Of a DNA stretch of 30,782 bases, positions 1 through 11,400 are shown one piece after another; within the stretch, counting starts at the first letter, position 1, and every line of letters starts with the position of its first letter. Position numbers and translations under genes: made by a program. Below the pieces are notes generated by a model, which worked only from the letters and a program-made list of their open reading frames with translations, did no database searches and had not been told where the DNA came from. The stretch lies in contig RSEH01000379.1 of NCBI GenBank assembly GCA_006503475.1, positions 1 through 30,782 of the forward strand. The letters are read 5' to 3'. Source of the stretch: Stentor roeselii (lineage: Eukaryota; Ciliophora; Heterotrichea; Heterotrichida; Stentoridae).

Positions 1-388
1 GGTTTTATTTACTGTAATAAACTATTCAAATAGCAGGTTTTATAGCTACTAGGAAAGTGAGAAGGTAAAATATTAAGTTTGTAAATAATTTTTCATAAAA
101 CTTGAACCAAATCATTTTTTATCGAGAAAGAGTAGGTAATGGCTTTTGTTATCGATAGATAATTTATATAGTTAATTTCACTTTAAGAGAAACCATGATT
201 ACTTAAGCTTTCTATAATAAAAATCATTTCTGAATTACTTACAAGTTGAAAAATTTAAGAAAACCTAAAGACTTAGAAATTGAGGATGATTATGAGGTGA
301 CAAGTATTGGTTATACTTCTTTAGTACCTCCTAGTAGTTTTAGATACTCATTTTAATTAAAACTACATCAGTTTAACAAAATTAATTT
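1..388. other. AT-rich spacer, no supported gene
   Basis: This stretch is strongly AT-rich, with stops in all frames. The only mildly coding-like piece is a roughly 40-codon open frame on the + strand around 231-355. It contains an acidic run (EIEDDYEV) and ends in TAA. It may belong to the same decayed gene as the frame at 389-817, but nothing connects the two firmly. I saw no RNA gene, repeat array or telomeric repeat. Confidence 0.4.
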
Positions 389-817
389 GAAATTTTATTT
401 GATCTTGTAGAAGTAATAATCGAAAGGATGAAAAAAATTATCCAATTTTTTAACTTATTTCTGATAGAAAACCAGATGAAAATTCTTTCATTGATTTCTT
501 CAATAAATGCATCCTTTTTATTATATGAAAATGATTTATTGGTCATAAATAATATATTGAATATATCGTCTTCGTTAAAGCACGAGATTACACTTTTGAT
601 GAAATGAAAAAATGAATCCTTATTGATCCTACTTAAAAAATATTTTATTACTTAATTTAAAACAAAAAATGAGTTTCTTTATTGATTTAACTCTTTCATA
701 CGATATGGTTATAATGAGGAGGTTCAAAAGTCCTTGCGTTTATTTATAATCCTTAAAATTTTTGGAGTATTATTAAACCATAACACTTTCCTCATCATAA
801 AAGATAAATATTCATTC
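389..817 (+). pseudogene. Possible decayed protein-coding frame
   Basis: One + strand frame of 143 codons contains only three stops: TGA at 605, TAA at 653 and TGA at 683. In DNA this AT-rich about 8% of codons should be stops by chance, so roughly 11-12 would be expected. The first 72 codons are fully open and read as a helical, charged protein. The part after the last stop (EEVQKSLRLF and on) keeps the same character. There is no clear start codon, and I recognise no family. None of the stops sits inside a GT...AG segment of 14-16 nt, so short introns do not explain them. It could be a dead gene, or chance in AT-rich DNA. Confidence 0.3.
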
Positions 818-858
818 TGATAAAATTATTATAAAAATTCAAATCCTTCATCAAATAT

Positions 859-3042
859 TTACTTAAGAAAATCAGCAAATCCTCTAATTTTTCTCACTCC
901 ATAAACCTTCTGATTAACAATCCTTTCACTCCAAGCAATTCCATCCTGCACCTGTTTAGGAACATCAGGAATAAAATACGACAAAAGGAACTTCAAGAAA
1001 AAAATCCCATGTTCTATCCCAACAAACAAAATCCACTTGAAAGAAGTATCTTTCAATTGAAATGCATCAAAAGTAAAAAAAGCGATTCCAAGGTTGACTG
1101 AAACTCCAACAAACGAGACAGTTTGAATGATATCATGCCAGATGCCAATCGAATTATTCTGCACCGGAAAAGGTCTTCTAGTCAAATTGCAGAGTTTCCA
1201 GGCATCGACACGAATTTCAATAACAGCCAAAACAAGAGCTAAAATAGGAACAACCGGAAAAGCCACTCCAAAAAGAATGACATATCCAAATCCAATAACA
1301 ATTTCCATATAATCATCAAGAGGTTTATCATAATTTTCAAGTAAAGCCTGTTTTTCTTCATTTTTCAGTCGATGTCCTGCATGAGAGGCTCTTTTTTCCT
1401 CTTGTCTGATTTTCCACCTGCCTTTCAAGTAAGGCACTCCAAGTTCGACGATGTTGAGAAAGAAATTCGTGAGATAAATAGTAATAAGCTGAAGCCTTAA
1501 CTCTCCCATGCAGTCGCCATCAGAGCAGCCTCTGTGGGTATGAGCCTTGATGAACGCGATATAAAAAAGTGACGCGTAGCTATTAACGAACTGAAAGCAA
1601 AACAATTTAAACGTGAGAGAATCATTGTAAACCGTGTTAGTCTCGTTGTTTTCCCAGTCAGTCATCCTCTTCGCGACCACTCGATAAATCAAGTTCATAG
1701 CCTTTATCTGCAAAGCATTGACCACCCCAGCCACCGTCGCTCCCCAGGCGTACCTCGTCTGATCTCTGAAGGTGAAGATGGCAGTGATGGCAGCGATGAC
1801 CAAAGCAATGAAAAATAAAATAATTCCATATCCCATGAGTTTCATGTACTTCTCAAGTCCTTTCGGCTTATGGATTTTTTTTAACTTTCCTGAGACTTCA
1901 TCGATTTTTGGCTCACCTTTGTACTCTGCTCGTTGTTCTTCACTTTCAGCGAAACTGGAAAGTCCCCATTTCCAGGCGTAAATGTTTTCCTTGCGCACCC
2001 AAAGTTGGTCGAGGACTGTACTGGAAACTGCTAAAATTAGTGAATAGGCGAGAAGACAGCCACTGGAATAGGAAGTGTTTTCGAAGCCTCCTCCGATCCA
2101 GAGAAGTATGAAAATAAGGAATCCGAAGAGAGAAGGGATGCATAACCATTTTGTGTAAAACTCTAACCATGCGAAGTATAGAGCTATCTCTTCACCGAAG
2201 TAGTCTCTTACCTTGTCTAGGGGTTGAGGCTTTAATAGTGATGAGATACTTGCCCAGTGGAGTTTTAGGTCGTTCAGGGCGGGGAATGAGTGAAGAGGGA
2301 ACTCATGCTCTAGGATCTTTTTGTTGTAGAGACTTCCGAAACGTAGGGTGTCTGTTAACATGCTTTTTACTAGTCTCACTCTGTCGTTCATTTTGAATAA
2401 GTCACCTTCTTTTCTGGGTTGACCTTCGGCGTTGTACCTTTGATATAAACTTTCTGTCTCTGGATTGAGATCTTTAAACCCTAAAGACCTGCCACCATTA
2501 GTCTTTTCAAACGGTGCATAAGGCAAAACCAACTGAAAAGGTTTTTTCTCTTTAAATTTATCGATTCCAGCAGCTTCTTCATTCAGCTGAAGTCGGTAAT
2601 CAATCAAGTCAGCCTGAACTTTAAGGTTGTGGTCAGAGGCCCTGATTAAGACGAAGATTTGATCTTGGTCAGCAGACAAAAAAGGTTTGATGAGGAGTCC
2701 AAGATGTTCTTGCAAAAGTCTAAAAATCGAGGAAAGAACAACTTCAGTCAAGTCTTTTAATGACATGTCTGAAGATCTTTCAATGATTTTTTCTTTGAGT
2801 GATTCAAGACTTTGCTTTAAAATCAGTTCTTTTTCGTCTAATGAGAAGAAGTTCAAAAACTCGCTTTCAATTAGGCTTTGATCAAGCTTTTTTAAGAGTT
2901 TTGATGATGTGTAGAGACGGGTGTCTACAGGATTTGAAAAGACTAAAACGTAATCTTCCAGTTGGGTCTCGTCTATTGTTAGAGAGTCTGCATTCATCAA
3001 TGGAGTTGTTCGATCGTCAAATGGAAGAACCTTTTTCGACAT
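859..3042 (-). CDS. Anoctamin / TMEM16 family membrane protein
   Basis: This 727-residue protein belongs to the TMEM16 family of Ca2+-activated ion channels and lipid scramblases. Residues 1-295 form the cytosolic N-terminal part, ending in the family signature before the first helix (DYFGEEIALYFAWLEFYTKW, about 280-299). About ten membrane segments follow, the first near 297-317. Family landmarks are FVNSYASLFYIAF, NIVELGVPYLKGRWK, YMEIVIGFGYVILFG (577-591) and VIEIRVDAWKL. These keep the acidic residues that bind Ca2+ in characterised members: the glutamate of NIVEL, E580, E609 and D613. Whether it conducts ions or scrambles lipid cannot be read from sequence. The gene is a single frame with no intron. 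The start is the ATG at 3042, after an AT-rich leader; the stop is TAA. It points away from the dynein gene. Confidence 0.93.
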   Translation of the reverse strand: MSKKVLPFDDRTTPLMNADSLTIDETQLEDYVLVFSNPVDTRLYTSSKLLKKLDQSLIESEFLNFFSLDEKELILKQSLESLKEKIIERSSDMSLKDLTEVVLSSIFRLLQEHLGLLIKPFLSADQDQIFVLIRASDHNLKVQADLIDYRLQLNEEAAGIDKFKEKKPFQLVLPYAPFEKTNGGRSLGFKDLNPETESLYQRYNAEGQPRKEGDLFKMNDRVRLVKSMLTDTLRFGSLYNKKILEHEFPLHSFPALNDLKLHWASISSLLKPQPLDKVRDYFGEEIALYFAWLEFYTKWLCIPSLFGFLIFILLWIGGGFENTSYSSGCLLAYSLILAVSSTVLDQLWVRKENIYAWKWGLSSFAESEEQRAEYKGEPKIDEVSGKLKKIHKPKGLEKYMKLMGYGIILFFIALVIAAITAIFTFRDQTRYAWGATVAGVVNALQIKAMNLIYRVVAKRMTDWENNETNTVYNDSLTFKLFCFQFVNSYASLFYIAFIKAHTHRGCSDGDCMGELRLQLITIYLTNFFLNIVELGVPYLKGRWKIRQEEKRASHAGHRLKNEEKQALLENYDKPLDDYMEIVIGFGYVILFGVAFPVVPILALVLAVIEIRVDAWKLCNLTRRPFPVQNNSIGIWHDIIQTVSFVGVSVNLGIAFFTFDAFQLKDTSFKWILFVGIEHGIFFLKFLLSYFIPDVPKQVQDGIAWSERIVNQKVYGVRKIRGFADFLK

Positions 3043-4860
3043 ATGTTAATTGATATGAAATGTGAATCTAATTTACAAGATTGATTGAAATTATTAGGAT
3101 GCAAGAAAAATTTAAATATTTTGATTAGACTTAGGCTCCTTAATAAATCGAAAGAGATTTTTTAGGTTTGGCACCCAAAGATCTAAACTGGATGAAAAGT
3201 TGAGCACTAATCTTCAGATATTTTAGTTCCATCTTTTTCAATTGGTTAAAATTATCTGGTTTATCGTTAAATTAAATTGGATTTACAAATTCAGGAAAAA
3301 GACATAGAAAAATTATCAAGCTAAAAGTGCATCACTTCAAATCACATCGTAAGAGGCAGAATAATTAGCGATAGTTTAACTATATCAATCTCTTCACAAG
3401 AAAATCTTTAACAATTATCACTTACCTATCAATTACCCAAACAAAGTTATCCAGTAATATTATTTATTTTATAAGACACCTGAAATGCCTAATTTTCACC
3501 AAAAAGTAAATGCATTTAAACTTGAAATCAAATATTATGATTGAACTTGAAAATTTAAATTCAGGTTCAATGCCTGAAATATTGTCATAATCTTCAATAC
3601 ATAATTTTTCACAATTGATTTCGATAAATAATTGAGGAGTAAGACAAAGTATATTCAATCCATTTAATATTGTTATATCTCTTAAGAAAATTCATAATTT
3701 GAATAAAAAAGAGCAGCATCTATTCAAGTGTTGAAATACCATTCTTACTTATTGATAGAATATTTTAATTCCTCACTTATAATAATTCTTATTATTATTA
3801 GCGTATGGAAACTCATATAAATGCAGTCACATTTGAATCAATTAATTTTCGGTGAATAATTATTGAAAACGCTCAAGAATTTATAGACTATAATCTCTCT
3901 AATTATGATAAAATTAGATAAAGATTTATTCAATCATCTTTAAACTATAAGGCGCAAACTGACCTTTGTAATTTGAGGGCATCATAAAAATCCGAAATTT
4001 GGGTGAGCCATATGAGACTAAAGTTGCTCAAGTGCACCTTAAGATGACCAGATTATCTATGATTAACTAAATTTTTATTAAAATTCTGACCATTTCAAGC
4101 AATCATCTCAAAGTTCTGTATCAGTGTGATCCCAAAATCATGTTTGGATTAAAAGGAATTAAAAAAATTGAAAATATCCTGATTATAAATAATTGCAGAT
4201 TTTACAGTCAAAATTTAAATTATTGGTATCAATTAGATGAAAGAATATCAATTTTTAGAGAATTTATAAAAATTCATTAAATCTGAGATACAGGCTATTC
4301 ATGAAATTTATCATCAGAAGTGCAAATCCATAAAATACTATTATATAATATTATTGAAAAATATACAGATGATAACTAAAAATACTAAGAAATTTGAAGT
4401 TGAAACCTTATAGGAAAATTTAATGGCTTTTTTTTCCTTGATAGAAAACCGAAAGAAATAAGTCGGTAGTACATTGACTCTCAAATTTTTCATATTTAGC
4501 AGATCAATCCATTAATATGTCTCTATACTAAGCATTTGATCATGTTAATGAAGATTTGAAATTTTATTTTGAATAATAATTGTAAATAATGTTTTAACTG
4601 TTTGTTGATATGATTCAAATCCTTAATCTTAATAATGAAGAAATTTTATATCTTAAAATTGATAGTATTTAGTCTGAATATTTATTTGTGATGACATCAC
4701 ACTAAAAAATCCTTAATAAAAGATTATAAATAATAGAAAAACTAAATAAATCTATTGTTTCATTTACTTAATAACTCTGAAAACACAAAATAAGTACAAA
4801 ATCTTTAAAAACACTATCAATAGTTTTATTTAATAAATATCTATATTATTAAGTCTATAA
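3043..4860. other. Long AT-rich spacer, no supported gene
   Basis: About 1.8 kb of AT-rich DNA separates the anoctamin start from the coding-like remnant at 4861. All six frames are broken at about the rate expected for this composition. The longest open piece (minus strand 3464-3658, 64 codons) has low-complexity, AT-driven residues and no recognisable domain. If stops are ignored, several frames read plausibly, but different frames do so equally well, so I do not call a gene. The left end must hold the promoter of the anoctamin gene. I see no distinct promoter motif. Confidence 0.45.
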
Positions 4861-5214
4861 GATTCATCATCTGAATTAATAACCTTACTTCAAGACTATA
4901 AGACGACGACAGCACTCACAGCCTACCCAAGCCTCCTGAAAAACGCTAAGCATTTGACTAACCTGGTTCTCAAGTCAGAGGTCCTTCTAAACAAAGACGG
5001 TGCATGGTTCAGAGGGTTTAAAGTGCTTGACAAGCATAACAGTGGGAACCTCAGAGATGCACTGACCAGGTGTTGAATAATAATCAAGGAGAAATGGACT
5101 AGAATCAGCTTCTCCAGTAGACTACACAGTGAGGCAAGCAAAAGAAAAAGACTGCAAAGCCAACACAAGAGAATAATAAATCGGCTGAGGCGGTCAATCC
5201 AAGAAATAAAATAA
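4861..5214 (+). pseudogene. GC-richer coding-like remnant, family unknown
   Basis: Base composition rises sharply here compared with the AT-rich DNA to the left. One + frame is open for 71 codons from 4861, with ordinary protein content (LLKNAKHLTNLVLKSEVLL, DGAWFRGFKVLDKHNSGNL). It meets TGA at 5074-5076, then stays open for 45 more codons to TAA at 5212-5214. The last part is very basic (KRKRLQSQHKRIINRLRRS). There is no ATG at the left end and the frame is closed just upstream, so a start is missing. No in-phase 14-16-nt intron removes the TGA. A 19-nt GT...AG segment (5070-5088) would switch to another open frame ending near 5175. It may be a gene fragment, a pseudogene, or a gene in which TGA is read as Trp. 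I recognise no family. Confidence 0.4.
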
Positions 5215-5450
5215 AAATTACCTAACTTCAGATACCATCAAATCCTCTCCCTAAATTTCAAATAATTCAACAACTAAACCAGATTCAATTCAAATCCATT
5301 CCCAAATCTAAAAAAACCTCCATCCCAACATTAATCTCCTCATCACTTCCATCATCCACCCTAAATTTCACCCTCAAACCTTTAAAATTCTTCAAATGCT
5401 TCCAAAACTTAATCAAACTTGTTATCAGAGGTAATTTCAATCAGTTATAA
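5215..5450. promoter_or_regulatory. G-poor upstream region of the dynein gene
   Basis: From about 5217 to 5425 the + strand has very few guanines (I count about four) and is made mostly of A, C and T. The start codon of the dynein gene follows directly on a TA-rich GTTATAA at 5444-5450. The dynein promoter must lie here or further left. The opposite strand has a G-rich open stretch of 51 codons (5285-5440) without an ATG, which I do not call a gene. The regulatory role is inferred from position only. Confidence 0.35.
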
Positions 5451-8400
5451 ATGGAAGATCACGTGGTACAACTATCACTCGAAAAAATCTTTGCGTTGTG
5501 CGTGGACCGCAACCTCCGTGGAGAGCAGAACTCAATGTTCACAGTAATCAGCCAAAACACTTACTCCCAATGTTTCGAGGCCTTTGTGAAGTGGCTGTTG
5601 GGTCAATTCGATTTAGGCCGGGCAGTGAATTGTCCAGGTTTTGGAGTCTTGGGCTACAACCCTGCCCTGGACAATCCGAAGGCGATTTGTGTGAGTTTAG
5701 AAGACATTTTCCTTCAAAAGTACTCCTTGTCCTTCAAGTTCGACGAGCGCGAGTGTCCTTTTCCATTCAATCCTGGACCTAGCATCAAGATCAACTTTGT
5801 GGGAATCGCGAAAACTGGGAATATTGAGAAGTCTATTGTCATCACTGCCATCAATGGCTTCTTTGATATGATTGGATGTCTTTTAAATGAAAATTTAAGG
5901 GTTGAACTGGATCTTGGCATGCTTGGAAAGTTTAGCGGATTTAATAAAGCTGTCAAATTCAGCCCGATATCGAAAACTAGGACTGCTTATTTGTTTGGAA
6001 AAAGCACTGTTAGGAGCTTGATGGAAACTGGCAGGAGTATTCATGATAAATTGCCTCCTATTGAACAAAGCTTTGTTTTGCAAGACTTGGAAGGAAAATC
6101 ACCTGCTGGGGAAAAAAATAAAAGTTTTGCTTATTATCGACCTCAGGCTACTGATAGCAAAAATATGAGCATTGACATGCTAAGTGCAGGTCTAAACCCT
6201 CACGCAAGAATCAGTAACTACTCCTCAATAGCAGGTGATCCAGAGAAAATGATAAACACCAAATACAAAAAGCCTCAACTAGCAAGTACACGTTTTCCTC
6301 CAGTCCTAAGTATCTTCAGCCGAACGCTAGCAGCTCCAGTGACCTTTAACAAGCAATACATATCTCCCTCAGTTCGAATAGCTTCCAACTACAACCCAAG
6401 TTCAAAATGTTTAATAATAGATCCCGAGTCCCGTTCAATAAAATTCATAGAAATCGACACAGGTATAACATTAGCCGCGAATACAAATCCTTTAATCCCC
6501 CAAGTTCCGACCTTACAATCGAATTCAATAACTGCCTCAGGAGAAGACTCTCGTTCTTTAAACTACGACTACATCTCAAAGCGTTACGGTCACTACATCG
6601 AAAATGAAATAAGCACTGAGGTGATAGCGCCAATAAGACAATACTGGATCCACAACATCCTCGACCTAGTCCCCGCCGAGTGGCACTTCATTCAAAAGGA
6701 GCAGGTCGAGCTCATGCTTGATGAAATGCTGAATGAAATCAACAAAGACTACTACTCAGCCCTTCGCAAAAGCATCCTCGACTACGTCTTGAAGGACCCT
6801 GACCAGCTGAAGCGCCTTGGATTCGAGTACAACCCCCAGCCTCCCGTCGACTACGGCTCGAAGCCTTACTCGGGGCTGGAGCCGACTGAGGAGTGGCAGA
6901 CAAATGTGATGATGGCTCGAATGCTCATGTCTGACAACCTCTGCATCTGCTCTCCAGCTACTTTGATGCTCAGGCAACTGTGGATTGAATATGAAACTCT
7001 ACTTCTCATCGACTTGCCGCAAAAGTATGAAACTCTTACTATTGAAGAGTTCGTTGAAAGACAAACGGCTCGAATGGCCCAAATTCAAACTTTACTGTCT
7101 AATGACTGGACACAGTCTGCTGCAGGGATTATCATGGAGGAAATAAAGGAAATGGAAAAAGATCAGAGTAATACTTTGTGTCAAGCTGCAAGTACTCTCA
7201 TGTCGAATCAACTTAGACAACTCATTACTGACTCACTTAAAGCTTTTGACCAGTTCTTTAAAGAATTCGACTTGAAAGACCCTCCTCATCCCACAGACAT
7301 GATTGAAAATATTCCAAAAGTCTGGCCTGTCGCATTTCTAAAAGTTGAACTAGCTTCTCAAGACGGGAAAATCATTTTTTCATCAGACATCAAAGCGATC
7401 ACCAAGAAACTCAAGCAAATCGTAAAAAAAATCGCTGAAAAATCAGAAAAAATTTACAGACCTGACCAAAAAATCTCAAACGACAAAAATCATTACCTTT
7501 GGATAGTAAATAAAGAAGATGAACTAGTAGTGGCAGTATCTGCAAATGTAAAGCGAATTTCATCGAAAAACCTCGACGTCGCTTTTGAGTCTTTAGAAGT
7601 TTACAAGAAATACTCACATATCCTCACAGATCGAGCGATCATCGAAAGGTTCGTCTCCGGTGAGCGAAAAAGACAAGAATATTCAGACCTGATCGAAAAA
7701 TACTCCAACTTGGAAGCCGAGATCCGAAAGACCTGCCCTTTGCACATTCGTCTCAACATGGTTGAAGTTGACTGCTCAGACATCAACAAGTTCCTCTGCA
7801 AAGAATGCGACGATATCGTTAACTTGTTATGTGTTTCAATCAGAAACAAAAACTTAGAACGAGCTTCAAGTCTTTACAAAAAATTCGAGGACATCAACGC
7901 GTTCTTTCAAAATCACGCCACTTCTGAACAGGTCCTCGTGGAACATGAGAACTTCAAAGACCGCTGCCGAGACGTGACCATTCCTCAGTACTTCGACGAA
8001 TATCGAGACATTAAAGACTGGATCAAGCTGCTTTACGACCTGCCCTTTAAAATCGAAGACGAGTTGATTCCTCTTAAAAGTTGCAACTTCTGGGTTAAAA
8101 GAATCATCAGCTATATTCAGGATATTGAAGTTCGACTTCAAGGTGAAAAAGACACACTTATCACACAATTAAAGGAAAAAAGGAAAAACTTCGGAGAAGA
8201 AATCAACGTCATTGACCATGAAATCAATAAACTTAGAAATGCAAGCGAAAAGTCACTTTATCGTGAATACTGCGACCAAATCGCTATTTTAAAGCAGAGA
8301 CTTGAAGAAGCTGAGGAAAAAATGAAGGAAATCAACACGAAAGAAGAACTTCTTGGATGGCAGGCAACTGAATTTGGAAAACTTGAAGAAGCTCAGAAAA

Positions 8401-11400
8401 CCATTAAAAATTACGACGAATTATGGAAACTTGTCAGTCTCAGCAAGGAAAAAATCGACTCGTGGATTGGAACTCTTGTAAGAGAACTCGATCCTGATGA
8501 AATCGAACGGCAAGGACGACTTATGCAAAATCAAGCAAGGTCTCTTTACTACAGACTCAAGGAAAAAGCACCTAAACCTGCTGAAGTCGCACAGTTAACT
8601 TTAAGTGACAGTGAAAAGTTCATGAGAAATATTCCAATCATGAAAATCGTCTCAACAAGAGGTCTTGAAGAGAGACACTTCGAGAAAATCAATAAAATTT
8701 TAGGAAAGCCTTCAGGAACTTTTAAAATTGATGACACTTCAGTTTTCAAACATCTTCAAAACCTGGAACTTGAAAGTCATATAAATGAAATTGATGAAAT
8801 TGCACAGTCAGCATCAAGAGAGTTCAGTAATTATAAAATGTTGGAAAAGATGGAAAAGGACTGGGAGCCGATGAAGTTTGAGTTGAAAGAATGGGGAGAA
8901 ACCAAGACTTACATTTTACTTGGAGCTGCTGTGGAAATCATTCAAACTTTGCTTGATGAGCAGATTTTAACCACCCAGACGATGAAAGGGTCTCCTTATG
9001 CTGTGGTTTATTTGAACAGGATTAACAAGTGGGATGAGTGGCTGAATCTCGCACATGATGTCATTGAAGTCTGGATCAAAGTTCAGGCCTTGTGGATTGG
9101 ACTTGAACCTGTCTTTGCTAGTGCTGATATTCAAAAGCAACTTGCTAAGGAATCTGCTATTTTTAAAGATGCTGATAATAACTGGCATAAGGTCATGGAT
9201 GCCACTTTTAAAGATACTGCTGTTACTTCTGTTACTAGAATTGATAACTTACTGCAGACTCTTAGACATTGTCATGAAAGACTTGAAATTGTTCAGAAGG
9301 AACTTAATAATTACCTGGAAAAGAAAAGACTCTTTTTCCCGAGGTTCTTTTTCCTGTCAAATGAAGAACTTTTATCTATCCTTAAAGAAACGAGAGACCC
9401 CACAAAAGTCCAGCCGCATTTAAAAAAATGTTTCGAAGGTATAAAAAGTTTGAAATTCGACGACGAACATAAAATCTCAGCAATGATCTCTCAAGAAGGA
9501 GAAATAGTAGAAATAATCCGAATAATCGACCCAGCAAATGCAGAAGGTGCAGTAGAGCGTTGGTTGATAGAAGTAGAAGAATGCATGTTAAAAAGTACTC
9601 GAGAAATCATAGTAAAAGCTTTAAACGACTACCCAAAACGTGAACGTCGTGACTGGGTCTGCAACCACAAAGGCCAAGCAGTGCTTTGCGCAGGGATGAC
9701 TTTCTGGACAAGAGGAGCAGAAGAAAAATTAATAAACAGCGGTAGAAAAGGTCTAGCTGAATACGGCCAAGAGTGTACAAAAATCTTAAACGACGTGGTA
9801 ACCCTCGTAAGAGGCGACATCTCAGAACTAGTCCGTTGCACCTTAAAAGCCCTGATCGTCTTAGACGTCCACAACAGAGACGTGATCGTCGACCTTGCCA
9901 AGAAAGGCATCGACGACAAAAACGACTTCGGCTGGCTTGCTCAGCTTCGATACTACTGGGAAAACGACAACTCATGCATCCGCATAATAAACGCGCAACT
10001 GCCTTATGGATATGAATATTTAGGAAACTCTGAGCGACTTGTGATCACTCCTCTTACTGACAGATGCTATAGAACTCTTTGTGGCGCACTTGACCTTTAC
10101 TATGGAGGAGCACCTGAAGGACCTGCAGGGACTGGCAAGACTGAAACTGTGAAGGACTTGGCAAAAGCTCTTGCTCGAATGTGTGTCGTCTTCAACTGCT
10201 CTGATGGACTCGACTTCGAAGCCATGGGAAAGTTCTTTAAAGGACTCGCCGCCACTGGCGGCTGGAGCTGTTTCGATGAATTTAATAGAATTGACCCTGA
10301 AGTCCTTTCAGTCGTCGCCCAGCAGTTGTTAACTATTCAAAACGCGATTAAAGAAGATAAGACTGAATTTGTATTTGAAGGGACTTTGCTGCCGATAAAG
10401 AAAACATGTAATTGTTTCATTACTATGAACCCTGGATATGCTGGAAGGTCTGAACTTCCTGATAATTTAAAGGCACTTTTTAGGACTGTGGCTATGATGG
10501 TTCCTGATTATGCTCTTATTGCTGAAAATGTGCTTTATTCGTATGGATTTCATGATGCAAGGCCTTTGGCACAGAAGATTGTCGCGACTTATAAGCTTTG
10601 CTCTGAACAGCTTTCCAGTCAAAAACATTATGACTATGGAATGAGGGCTGTCAAGTCGGTTCTCACTGCTGCGGGAAACTTGAAGCGCAGGTATCCTAAT
10701 GAAAATGAAAGCATTATTATGCTTAGAAGTATCAATGATGTCAATCTTGCTAAGTTTCTTTCGCAAGATCTGCCTTTGTTTGAAGGAATCGCCTCGGACT
10801 TGTTCCCTGGAGTCAAACTTCCTGAACCCGATTATGCACATTTGTTGAATGCTCTGCAAAATCAGGTGCAACTCATGAATTTACAGTTTCCAGCTTATTT
10901 TCAGCTTAAGGTTATTCAACTTTATGAAATGGTTAATGTGAGACATGGACTTATGATTGTTGGGCTTCCTTTTTCGGGAAAAACTTCGGCTTTGAAGCTT
11001 TTAGCTAATGCTTTAACTGAACTTGCTCATAAGCAACTGATGAATGAAAATGAAGTACTGGTCTACACCCTGAACCCAAAAAGCATAACAATGAAGCAGC
11101 TTTACGGTGCCTACGACGAAGTAAGTAAAGACTGGCAAGACGGAGTTCTAGCAGCGGGTTACAAAGAATTCGCTAAAAACGAGTCAAACCAACGAAAATG
11201 GCTTCACTTCGACGGTCCAGTAGACGCGATCTGGATCGAGAACATGAACACAGTTCTAGACGACAACAAGAAACTATGTCTAACAAGTGGTGAAATCATC
11301 GCAATGAGCAACAACATGAACCTGATCTTCGAGCCGATGGACCTGGCAGTGGCGTCTCCAGCGACAGTGAGCAGATGTGGAATGGTCTACATCGAACCTG

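Noticed and set aside
3464-3658. 64-codon minus-strand open frame
   Set aside because: It is short, AT-driven in composition, has no domain and no supporting neighbour.
420-4480. Similar pieces around 440-490 and 4420-4470 (shared TGATAGAAAACC)
   Set aside because: The shared stretch is only about 12 bases and the flanks do not align, so a repeat family is not supported.
3130-4860. Long protein-like readings in the spacer if TAA/TAG are taken as Gln and TGA as Trp
   Set aside because: Stops occur at about 7-12% of codons, as expected by chance in this AT-rich DNA, and overlapping frames look equally plausible. The intact genes use TAA and TAG as stops, so a changed code is not supported.
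4923-5168. 81-codon minus-strand open frame opposite the GC-richer island
   Set aside because: The + strand frame has normal protein content, while this one is a Leu/Ser-rich antisense shadow.
5285-5440. 51-codon minus-strand open frame (KFWKHLKNFKGLRVKFRVDD)
   Set aside because: It reads well but has no start codon, is short, and lies in a strongly strand-skewed block that favours such frames.
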